Shown piece after piece: positions 48,751 to 59,740 of a DNA stretch of 64,000 bases. A model generated the notes under the pieces. That model ran no database searches. It was not told where the DNA came from and saw nothing but the letters and a program-made list of their open reading frames with translations. Source of the stretch: Polytrichum commune (Eukaryota; Streptophyta; Polytrichopsida; Polytrichales; Polytrichaceae); NCBI GenBank assembly GCA_950295325.1, contig OX485809.1, positions 35,409,081 through 35,473,080 on the forward strand, given 5' to 3'. Each line of letters opens with the position of its first letter. Positions within the stretch are counted from its first letter, which is position 1. The translations under genes and the position numbers were made by a program.

Positions 48751-50929
48751 TTCGTATCTATACGTACATGCTGGCCCGGGGTTTGTGGTGTATGCGTAAA
48801 CTCTACCATTTGCAATGTGAAAACGAAGCGAACTATTTTAGAATTCGGAAAAAAAAACTATTTTAAGATCATTTGACTCCGGAAATGGTATCAAAGACCC
48901 CAAATTAGTGTGGCATACAACAATCAGATTGAATTAGCCCTCAGCTTTGTAGAGGGCTTATTTTTACTAAAGTCCCTTCATCCACGATGGGTGAGTTTAT
49001 ATAGACGCCATAAAGCCCAAGTCGTACATGCTGGCTCGGACTTCACAACGTCTATGTACTCTCATCTTGAAACGTAAGGCAATGGACTTTCGTTCTTGTG
49101 AAACATTGTCTTTTTATGTGGTTCTAAGAGCATGATCACATGTTGTACACCAAATGGTAACACAAGGCATTGTTAAATCGGGTAACATTATTTGAGAGGG
49201 GAGTAGTCTCCTTATATGCCCCACACCTTCATAAATTGTGGGTCCCATGATCAAAACTACTATCTTACAATACACCCAAGATATTGTAAGAAAATAATTG
49301 AAGCTAAGATTCTATGTGGTCAAAGATTGTGAGGTATTGATAGTTGATTCTCTTCTAGAAAAGTTGAAAATTGAGCCACAATACACCCAAGCTATTCTAG
49401 CCCAGGAGGGCTTTCCATGCCCTACCAACAGTTCATTGGTGGATAGGCATGGCACATGGGTCCAACTCGCAAGCTAAACCTGACATTAATTTGTTGCGGG
49501 GAGTTGTATGGAGAACCAGTGAACATGTTCTAAGATTATCGCTTGGTGTAAGACAACCCCATGTCTAAGGGCTCTTTGTTCTTATCATGACTAAAATCCG
49601 GACTAATAGGTTGTTGATATTCTATATGTATGTTTAGTTACTTGCAACTATAACATGCCTCAAGTCTTTATAAGTGCAGCCATGAGCACTTCCACTCCCA
49701 CCCACTCGCACATGGGATTTCATAAAGGGCCTTTGTAGCACTCTCATATTCCTCTTTTGTCTATCTTCTCGAGACTCTTGGTAATTGTAGCTCTTTACTC
49801 ACGCAATTTGTGACTCTTGGCTTGTAGAATATGTGTTGGTGACTCTAGGTTTGTGTGAGAGTTGTTTGTAGCTATTAGATTATGCTTAATGAGTTCCTAA
49901 TTCATGTTCTTAGTGGTTGTGATTCTACATTTGTGTTATTCAAGCTTTTCTATTTAATTTTAATACCTTAGTAAACTCTCTTTGATCTTTTAGGATAGAA
50001 CCATTCATGAATCTCTCATAGTCTCCTAGTTTTGAATTATTATTGGATCTCTCTTAAATTTTCATCTCCTTCACATCTTTCTTATAATTTAGATTTCACT
50101 CTTAGTTTCTTCACTTTTAATCATGATTGGATTCCTTTTACTCTACTAAGTTCAAAGCATTATTGGATCTCTCATACTCTTCTAGTTTTGAATCATTATC
50201 ATATTTGTCTTAGTCTTTTATCTCTCTCTCTCAAATATCTTTTAAGTATTAAACCTCCACCTTAGTTTTCTTAACTTTGAATCATTGGTGTCCATTCTTA
50301 CATCCACATGAACTAGACACTACTCAAAGAAATATAGTTGTTCAATTCAAAGAAAGGAAGAAAAAACCAACCAAAAAGAAAAGAAAAAAGCATGCTCACC
50401 TTAATAACAATTGCCTACATGTCAAGGGTTGGTTCATTCCGACTAGATTCATTACTGTAAAGTAGGGGTTCACACCACCCATTAACTGTTGATGATATTG
50501 ATGGTAGATTTATTTTGCTTTGCACCAAATAATGATGTTGACTAAGTTTATGTTAAGTCAACATCATTTTGGCAAGTTCTGCATTTCCCCCCCTCTGTTA
50601 TGTTGGTATGTTTATACATGGAACAAAGGACTTTTAGTTATCATTCACATAATAGTATCAATGCAGTGGACGAGACAAAGACGGGCAATGCAACATGTGG
50701 TGTAACATCACCTTCTGTAAAGATGAATACAACCTCGTGATGGCTTTGATGGGAGTGTTGAAACCTACCATTAGATATAAGTGGAATTTACATCATGTTG
50801 TGAGCATAAAGTCAAGGTGGCAACCCGTCACAGTAACTAGTCCAAATAGTAATGTTGTAACTTAATGGTCATTTTCTTGCGTGATGTGATCCATGCATAT
50901 TGTGTGCCAACTTCGTGGTGTCTAAGGCC

Positions 50930-51114
50930 TTCTTTTTTTTTGAGACAGAAGGCCGACAGGCCAACGCCAAAGCCTAGGAGGCAGTTGACCACCAGGCAAG
51001 TTTTCCGTCAAGTAGAGAGGAGATTTCATAGCCGGGATTCGAACCGCCAACCTCTTCCTTGAGATTTGGGTATCTCTCCACCATCATCCGGTAGTTTAAG
51101 ATCATCTCGGACCT
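50930..51114 (-). mobile_element. tRNA-derived SINE
   Basis: A 185-bp element on the minus strand is flanked by a perfect 11-bp target-site duplication, TGTCTAAGGCC, at 50,919-50,929 and 51,115-51,125. Its 5' part carries a perfect RNA polymerase III B box (GGTTCGAATCCCGGC on the minus strand, + positions 51,028-51,042), with a weaker A-box-like 'ggtggagagatacc' upstream. The 3' end is an A-run (the T-run at 50,932-50,940 on +). These are the defining marks of a SINE copied by reverse transcription of a polymerase III transcript. The sequence does not fold as an intact tRNA by eye, so it is not a tRNA gene. The family is not one I can name. Confidence 0.87.
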
Positions 51115-51799
51115 TGTCTAAGGCCATTTTCAAATAAATCTTTTACATTTGTATCATCATGTGTATAATATAGAACAATTTATTGCATTTTCGCCTTCCC
51201 AATTGATAATTTTACATATTATATTGAATTCCTAGTTGTATTTTTTGGGTCTTAGTGGAATACTTTTTATGGCAATTATATAAACTCATGCATTGTGTAT
51301 GAATGGGGTCAATAAACATTATACCTCTATATTTTAAAGGCCGATATATTCTAATTGTATCTCAGTAGACCAATCAAAATCTCTACTACAATTTTCAAAG
51401 TCAAGTTTTTATCATGTGAATGGAAGTTTCTAGGCTATAAAAAAAACTCCTAGTGTTTTCACCTTCATAATTGATGAGTGCACATGCACACCATGAATCG
51501 TTGGCTTGGGCTTTGTGGGGTCGTTGTAAACTCGTCTATATTGGATGAAGAGGCTTTGATAGAAACAAGTCCCTACAAGTTGAAGGTGAATTCATTCCAA
51601 TTTGGTCCCACGTCAATGCCAACTTCCACAAAACAATGAGGCAAAGAGGAGGCTAACATAAAGATATTATCAACCATGCAAATGACAAGTGTTATGTGGT
51701 TACACTAATGACCAACAAGGTTGATAATTAGGCTATTAGTGCCATACTAGGGTAAGTGATACTATGAGTTAGTTGACACTACATACCATAAATGATGTA

Positions 51800-52265
51800 C
51801 ACCATTTGTGGTATTCAATGTAATGTACCTTATTTGTGAAAGGCCTAAACTAGACACCTAGAGGTCTCAAAGTGTCACGCCCACAAATTGCCAATATGAT
51901 TCCATTCTTCAACATAAATAACTTCTTTAAAGTGACAAAATATATATATTGTGACTTAGGTACCACATCCGGATACATTAGATGGTAATTTTGCATTGTA
52001 GTATGCAAGAATAATATATTATTGAGCATACCAATGGCAAGTGTCATTTGTCTACACTTTAGCCACCTTGTATACCATTATGTAACAAAGGGATGCACCT
52101 CATAACACTATTGAACATACTCATGCCAAGATATTACTAAGCACACTTGAATACCAAGTGTCATGAGGTGACAATTATGATGAAGTTGTTGATCAACAAT
52201 GTACCCTAGTAGAAGCCTCAAAATAAGGTAAGTAACATTTTTACCCATGTGACACTAAATACCAT
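51800..52265 (+). repeat. Family B dispersed repeat, copy 3
   Basis: About 465 bp matching 21,400-21,905 ('cctagaggtctcaaagtgtc', 'gatacattagatgg', 'ctattgaacatactcatgcc', 'accaagtgtcatgaggtgac'). The right end 'gtgacactaaataccata' is the same as in copy 2. The sequence just before it (51,650-51,780) resembles the right part of the repeat, suggesting a partial second copy. Confidence 0.75.
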
Positions 52266-52494
52266 AAACAATGTAGTTTAATTTAAGCTCTCTCTCTCTC
52301 CCTCTCTCTCTAGGTATGCACCACGACTCCGTGACCCAAATCCTTAGTGTTTTGTGACGTCTATATAGTATCATCCATTGTGGATGGAGGAGCTCTAGTT
52401 AAAAGCATCCTTGCACTGCGTGTTAAGGGATAACCCAATCCAATCCAATTAGACCTCACTAACTCATTTCAAGTTGACACTTAATTCAGTTGCA

Positions 52495-52870
52495 TATTGA
52501 ATTCTAGGATATCTACTCACAAGGTTAATACATATATATTATAATGTGCTTACTAATAGGTTAGCATTAGTATGCTCAATAATATTGTGAGGTCTATATG
52601 TAGGTTACATAATGATCAACAAGTTGACCATAAGTGTGAACACATGACACTTACTATTAGTATACTTAGTTAGATTTTCCCTTTCATATTATAAACACAA
52701 CATATTTGCCAATAATATGTTTAATACTATCTTCGTCTTGCATACTAAATTTTTAAACACATGAGATTTGACATTCCCGTGTTTAATAATACCTTCCTCT
52801 CATCTACTAAAATATAAAAGTATCTTCTCAAGTACTCCAATGTGCTACGTTAAATGTCATACCATAAACA
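52495..52870 (-). repeat. Family B dispersed repeat, inverted partial copy
   Basis: In reverse orientation it keeps pieces of the family: 'agtatgctcaataatatt', 'acatgacacttactattagt' and 'ccaatgtgctacg'. It faces copy 3, so the pair could form a loose hairpin of about 1 kb. Confidence 0.55.
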
Positions 52871-53079
52871 ACAACACAAAATATTGCATTTAGTGTCACC
52901 AAATCTATCTCTTTTGCTGAATACTAATTATTTTCACCTACTCAATTCTTCATGACAACAATTCTTCATGACAACAATTCATCACATGAATGTTGGGATG
53001 TAGAATATACCAAAAGTAGATGAACTAAAAGTAAGTTAAGATGATACTATTTGTAACTGATACAAAAGTGTCATTAGAA

Positions 53080-53495
53080 AAGTTACCAGTGACATAAATT
53101 GCCATAGGTTACTAAATACAGTATTTGGTGAACTTCATTGACAAAAAGATAAAAAATGTAATGATGGCAGTGAATGGACACAACCTTTTTGATGCCACAA
53201 GCAACGACGTTTTTGAGTTTGTATGTGGCACTAAATACAATCATCCATTGGCCAAAACCCTGCCTTCTCTTGTTAAGAACTTGTGATAAAACATTCTCAT
53301 AGATGATATAAATTTGGATGGAAAATTACTTGGTAAGTTGCAGTAATTGCAACATTGGAAATCTATAATCCCCCCACCTAAACAATTACCTCTTTTGGGT
53401 TAACATTTAGTGTTGGTGACACTATACCACAACTTACAATTAGTATCGAGCATGAAAATCAAATTTGGTTACATGAAATATCATATTTAGTGTAG
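53080..53495 (-). mobile_element. Family A MITE-like element, diverged reversed copy
   Basis: In reverse orientation it contains the family interior ('aaaattacttggtaagt', 'tctataatcccc', 'gggttaacattta') and the terminal 'atatcatatttagtgtag' at about 53,478-53,495. The other end is less clear. It appears to be the oldest of the copies. Confidence 0.65.
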
Positions 53496-54823
53496 TTCCC
53501 ATGTTTTAACATCGTTTTATATTAAAACTTATTTTCTCCACTTTTTATATGTCAAAGCTACAAAAAATTAATACTAATTATGTGCTTATACTTGTGTAGG
53601 ACCCATCATATGTACACTTCTTACATCTATAACATGACATTTTGGGGGTCTAGGAGTAGTGTATTAACAATGTCGTAGTTGTATTATAAAGGTAGAATTA
53701 AACTGGGAAGTTTGGTTTTCAAAATACGTGGCATTATGTCAAGGTTGTCATATTCTCAAGTATCGCACTAAAGAGGTAGGACTGTACCATAAACAATGTA
53801 TTAGGATAATGCCAATAATCCCATGAAAAGTGCAAGAGTTGACTGAGAATCTAAGTTTCGTTAAATATCCAAACAAATCCGTGTCAGCATTGAATATCAA
53901 AGGCAGTCCATCTGTCACTGTGAATCTGAGAGGGTGCAATAAGTATAACTCGGATTTCATTCCTCCAACAATAGTTATCCACAATCAAACTTGTGTTTTT
54001 ATAGGAAAACCATGATTCATTGCGGGGCTCTTTCACTTTCCAGTGCAACTCATTCAAGAGACTAGACACAATATATCTGCGGGTTTTCCACCAAAGAATA
54101 TTCCAAACACAGTGCGATCATTCTATCAGATAAGTATGCTTTGAATGGTGGTAAAACCAACTCACTGTTGTATGCGAACCTTCTGTTGTCAATCATCATA
54201 AGCGGACCCAAGAACCGAGGGGCATGTACTTAATTCACAGGAATGTCAATAGACTCAAATCATGACTTCCATCCTCATGATCTCAAACACTAATGAGAGG
54301 CAGTGAAGACCTTGTGGGTTACTAAACTTCAAAATCAATTTCATTGCCGTAGATTTCATTCTTTTCAGGTTGCCTAATATTCTAAGAGAAGGGTGCTACG
54401 TAATCGAAAATAGTGCATGTTTCAGAACCACTTACTGTATCTTCCTACTACAGCATAGTGTCTGCACTGTGGTTTTCATGTTGCATGAGAACAATTTCAT
54501 TGATCAACATATATGATGAATCGCAGCAAAGAGTCAGAAATAGAGAACGTTCCCCCTTGAGCAAACGGGCAATTTATCACAAAACTGCCCCAAATCCATA
54601 AGCTGGTGCGACACATGCATGAATTAGTTTCAGCATGCTTGCCATGGTTACTACAAGACCAGATAAAACTGCACATTCAGAGAAACCAAAAGGGATGCAG
54701 CCAACAGAATAGTCTGTGTTCAACTCAAAGGCCGGACAAAAGTCCAAAGCAGGTTGAAGAATATCTGATTTACTTAATGGTATGCCCAAAAAGAGAACAG
54801 GATGACAACAGATATCACTTTTA

Positions 54824-57308
54824 TCACTCGTCGCCTGCACCATTAACAGCATTAAGGCGAGTAACCAAAGCTGCCTGGCGCTCCTCATACGTCAGCTTTT
54901 GAATCTTCCACCTGTAACAAAAGAAGCAACATGAGCCTCAAATCTGAACAACAAGCACAAAAGAATGAACTAATATCAACATTGTGTACTTGAATATCAA
55001 CATGTCTAATGTTTTATGTTACAGAAACTTACTTCCTCTTTTGGGCAGGAGGCTTCTTCTCAGTAGGCTGAGCTGCCGGGTCTGCACGGATGGCAGCATG
55101 AACCTTGGTGTACATATCTGCAAGGCCGTCAGCCTCAATTCCTTCCTTCAAAAGGCTGCTGAAGTGTGATTGGTATTTCTCAGGCTCATCGTCCTTCAAA
55201 AGCTGCATAGAAAACAAACTTGGTATCAGGACACATTTCCATCTAAACAAGATTAATAAGTAGGCTGACTATGTAAATCTGCTTACTAATCAACAAATAA
55301 AGACTAGAAAACTTTCCTTTTTGATACTCATGTGTGGAGTTGTCAACTTTCACCAAGAGACTAATTGAGCCAATCCAAAATTTACCTTCATGTAATCTGC
55401 GATATGACCACCCAAAATATACTTGCGATGAGTGTCGGCATTCAATGTCTTATCCTCCTTGTTGAACCCTGGGAACCTCTTCTCACTGTGGGGAATGTCC
55501 AATCCTCCATCCAAAGCTCCCTGTTTCAGAAGACAGTGCTTAAGACCTCACATGATCTATGTTCCAAATGGGAGACAATCGGTGATTAAATTCAGGTGCT
55601 CTATAGTGTAGAATTCATATCTCGAGTAACAATTCCCAGACTTGAACAATCAAACATCAAAGCAAACATCAAAGCGACATGCTGCACAACTGAGACTTAA
55701 ACTTCAACTTCATAAAATGTCTTCATTCCAGGTACCTAGTATAAAGGTAACTTTAATACCTTTAGAGCACCGAAAACCCTGTTTCCAGTGGTGGTCCTGA
55801 CTAGACCCACATCCAAAAGAGCCCTGAATGGCCTCTTCCCCTCTCCTTCCTCAACATTGTAGTCCTCACCTGTAGCCTGCACACCAAATAACACAATAAC
55901 GATACTGCTTAATAAAGGATTCAAAGAGCAATGCATACGGTGAATAAGGAAAATGTCCGACAAAACCACCACTAAGATATAGCGGAGCAACAAGTACACA
56001 TCTGAACGAGACCGACACTAACACACAATACAATTACAGAGGTCACCAGAATTGTTAAAAAAGGAGTACAAGCGACAATGGCAGTAGGCACTCACAGTTT
56101 CATTACCGACGTAGTCCTGGTCTAGCTCGAAGTTCTTCAAATGACGACGGGCCAACAGGAGACCAGTGCAGTATGCTGTAGGGTAAAAATCACAGTGATC
56201 AGGAAAACCTAAAAAAAGAGCCATCCATGTAAATTGAAAAGTACTTGAGAGAGAGGAGGAATGCTGATAAATGTCGTACCAGCAGCATAATTGGTGAGGC
56301 CGCCCTTTAATCCATATCGGGGAAGTTCATGGGCATAAGCAGCGGTAAGTACAATATCACCAGCGAGAGTGGCATAGGTAATTTGGGCCACAATATCCTT
56401 GTTCGTCTGGAAACAAGTAAAAAAAGGTTAATAACTATGTAATGTTGAACACATTACCATATATGCCCTAAAAGGTCATGTTTTCTTTCTTGCCCTAAGG
56501 CAGAGCATTCTAAAACCTAAAAGCTCGAACAATAGATACAGATTTTTAAGATGACTTCCATATGAGGTTTGAGTCATCTACCAAGAAGACTGTCAGCCCT
56601 TATAACTTTTGCATGCTCCATCTTTCCAACGCCCCACTTCCAACCCATCACCTCAAGCGCGGATTGTGTCTACATTGTTACACTAATGAAGTTCTACACG
56701 AAACTAATTCAAAAGGGGCAAATTCTTGTTTCGATAGCTTACAAGAATCATCCACAACATTGTCACTTAGCGATAGCAGTGATGCATTTAGGACAATCTC
56801 CAATCCTGTATGTAATTCTTACTAATGTGGGCAATCCCGTAAAGAGACGGACTCTAGGGTTTGTGGAAAGAAACCCTAAAACACATAATAAGCAAGAGAG
56901 TGAGGCCCTTACGAATCTGACGACAAAACGATACTTCGGGGTGTTATACTTATTCTTGTCCTGAGTGGTCAAGCGGATCCTCGCACGGTAGTCGGTCTTT
57001 CCGGCTGCAATGGAAATAGGTCTCGTGAGACAAAACGACCTAAAACCAAAACTCCTAGAAACACATCCTAGAAATCATCACCGGAACTTGCAAGATGGTC
57101 GCAGAGGCAGACCAGAAGAAGAGAGGGATTGATCTCACTCACCTCTCCTACGTTTGTACTTGACCTGAAACCTCTTGAAGTAGGCCTTCGTTTTGTTGGG
57201 CTTCACGAAAGCCTGTCAAAGCAGCAAAAAAGATGTCAACATGAGGATTTTTGGGCAACAAGAGTTACAAGGAAGAGAGGAGAGGAGGTTGCGATGTGAA
57301 CTCACCAT
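54824..57308 (-). CDS. RPL5: 60S ribosomal protein L5 (uL18)
   Basis: A component of the large cytosolic ribosomal subunit that binds 5S rRNA and carries it into the pre-60S particle. Nine exons on the minus strand: 57,308-57,306; 57,212-57,143; 57,004-56,913; 56,406-56,280; 56,175-56,096; 55,876-55,760; 55,520-55,386; 55,202-55,033; 54,911-54,824. Phases all agree and give 293 aa, against about 300 in other plants. The first exon is just the ATG, followed at once by GTGAGT. Family signatures in order are [107 protein letters not shown] and a basic tail [15 protein letters not shown] ending in NGAGDE. No frame damage is seen, so this is an active gene rather than a processed copy. Confidence 0.96.
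56854..56879. promoter_or_regulatory. Paired telo-box motifs in RPL5 intron 3
   Basis: AAACCCTAA on the + strand at 56,871-56,879 and its near reverse complement 'ctagggttt' at 56,854-56,862. Telo-boxes are typical of plant ribosomal-protein and translation genes, usually close to the transcription start. Here they lie inside the intron about 430 bases downstream of the ATG. A near match (AAACCCTTA) also occurs in the presumed leader at about 57,391. Function is inferred from the family only. Confidence 0.4.
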
Positions 57309-59334
57309 GGCTGGCGAGCTGCCGCAGCACAGGAACAGCAAGGGCACCTAAAGGGAGGCGCTTCAAAGAGAGAGACGCACAAGGCTCGCCCAAACCCTTA
57401 CAGGAAACTCGAGGCCATCTCTGACCGTCCGATCCGCAAACCCCACCGCAGATGGACGTGCCCTAACTTGGGTTGGGGAACCTCGTTCCCGCGCGTTCCC
57501 GATTAAACTCCAAACCTAAATTGGTAGTTATCATGCTTCCAGCAGGGCTCGTAGTACTTCAAAGATTTGGGCATTGGGGGGAAGTTGACTTATGAAGATG
57601 AGTGAAATTTGAAGGCCCCCACTACCATAGAGGACTCTCTATTGCGACACATATAATTAATATCTCTTCAATTTGCCATGTGTCGTCACCACATTGGTTA
57701 CAAGACACTTATGTCACCATGTGGAAACTATGTTGTGGCACTATAAAATATGATATAAACCACCCTCTATAGTAGTGGTTAACAAATCCAAACTTAGGGA
57801 TTATATTCTTATTGCTTTCCTCATAATTTTTGGAGTTCAAATGAACATCTTGTTCATTATCAAAGTGAACATTCTTGTGCTCATTGAAATGGTCATGAAA
57901 AGGTTATGTTTTCCTCATACTTAGTTATTGTACATTTATCTTATGGCCTCTATGTCATTAACTTTGTTGTTTTGTATACATGTTTTGGGCTTATGTGTAT
58001 ATCTTGTAATTTATTCTTTTCACGGGGCAAGCTAAAAGAGTACTGAGAAATTTTGTTGTGGAATTTAGACATAGGCCACATGTGCAAGAAGTGGGAAGTC
58101 GCTATCATACTTTTGGAACATTTGTAGATGTGCAATGTATGATACAAGGTTCCAAATTATAATCTCGAAGTAGGTCCAAATTAAAGCTTAGAATATACTT
58201 AACTGTAAGGTTGAGAAATGCAGAGGCAAAATGGGTCCCGACCCCCAATTCAAGTGCCAAAGAGGGTAACAATGTCTAGTGACAAATGCCAAGCAAAAAA
58301 TAGGGTAGCAAAATCGCTCTACGCTTATTATCGGGCCATGACACTTCCAAGCTTGAAGGCTTGGGCTAGATGCCCACCTCTTTAACCCTAATTTCCCACA
58401 CCCAATTTCTCTCAAATCTGCCCATAAAATGTGACCTCAGTTTCAACGATCGTAGTTGAAAATCTGAAGTTTTATTGACAAATCCATCCATATAGATGTT
58501 TGCTCCTCACAATCTAAATCTTAAACTTTGAAGTTCTATTATCTATAGGGTTGTAATAGAAATGTCAATAGTGGTCTTAAGGGCAATAATTTAGAAATTA
58601 AATTAGGATTGGTTTTTTGATTGAACCTCCACTCAAATTATCTCCAAATGATAAAATGTCACCCTCATTATTAAAAAAGGGCGATACATATACTCAAAGC
58701 GGATCACAAATCTCAAAACCATTATGTTGTCATTTTTTGGGAAGCTTTGCAATTTAAGATAGTGGTGCCACAACTACGCACCTTCCACGTTGGTTTACAC
58801 CCACCAACACATGTCCAACTAAATGTTCCAATGATAGATGTTTAGGATAAGTTGCGTTTGAGTGTCCTGCAAATTTTCAAATCAAATGGAACTCTTTTGC
58901 ACATGGAAATCGATACAAAAACATGCTTAGAATATGTTGCCCCTAACCCACATAGGTGACAAATGTCAAGTTTTGGTCGAGAAGAAGTCTATGGGCGATG
59001 AAAGCAGCTTCTGGCTTCTGGTGAGGCCACGTTGCATGTGCTTTCTCGACCGTCGGATTTGACCGATGTAACCCTCCCCTGATCTCCTCCGTTCCTGCCA
59101 CCACCACTGCTTTGTGGACTAGTTCTGCTATAAACTAGTTGAGAGCACACTCCCATATTTAAATTAATCCAAACATATATAACTTTATTGAATGAAAATT
59201 ATCCATGTGGTAGAACATAGTAAACTTGAACAAGAACAAGAGGATTAGTTTAAACAACCAAGATCCCATTTGAACTAGTGTCAAAAGGATTAGAGCAAGT
59301 TGCTCACAACCAAATTATGGTCGCATATGACATT

Positions 59335-59338
<4 letters not shown>

Positions 59339-59364
<26 letters not shown>
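59339..59364. repeat. AC microsatellite
   Basis: Thirteen uninterrupted AC units in intergenic DNA. It generates a spurious Cys-Val run in a minus-strand reading frame. Confidence 0.95.
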
Positions 59365-59369
<5 letters not shown>

Positions 59370-59535
59370 ACGCATCATTCCCCATCAATTTCTTAAAGCT
59401 TTGTATGGGGATTGTAGACATCAATCGAGTATTGAGGATTGACTTGAGAACATAAGCTTTAGAGGACTGGAGATTGACTAAATTGGCCAACAATAAGAGC
59501 TACACCATTTATGCAAATTAGTGATCAAATGTGTG

Positions 59536-59740
59536 ACATCGTCCCTTACCCCATTTTGATGGCATATGCTATGTTACACTAAAGATCAACAACTTCATCA
59601 TTAGTGTCACCTCAATACACTCAGCGTTCAAGTGCGCTCACTAATATTTTGGCAAGAGTATGTTTATTAGTGTTATGAGGTGTATGCCTAAGTTACATGA
59701 TGGTCTACAAGTTGACTAAGGTGTACACAAATCACACTGG
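59536..59740 (-). repeat. Family B dispersed repeat, inverted fragment
   Basis: In reverse orientation it keeps the right-hand third of the family: 'gtgtcacctcaatac', 'tcaagtgcgctcactaatat' and 'agtgttatgaggtgta'. It is truncated on both sides. Confidence 0.6.

Larger units (their letters stand above)
48751..54823. other. Intergenic, repeat-rich stretch
   Basis: No gene was recognised. It holds the SINE at 50,930-51,114, a family B copy (51,800-52,265), an inverted family B fragment (about 52,495-52,870), a diverged reversed family A copy (about 53,080-53,495), and a CT microsatellite near 52,291-52,311. Related short segments at about 48,970-49,050 ('cttcatccacgatgg', 'tatatagacgccataaagcc'), about 51,500-51,570 and, reversed, about 52,330-52,400 form one more dispersed repeat. 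Open frames here are short and in low-complexity DNA. Confidence 0.5.

Noticed and set aside
51028-51042. A tRNA gene, from the perfect B box
   Set aside because: No complete cloverleaf is visible and the flanking duplication plus A-run fit a SINE instead.
55203-57305. snoRNAs in RPL5 introns
   Set aside because: I looked for C and D boxes by eye on the transcribed strand and saw no convincing pair.
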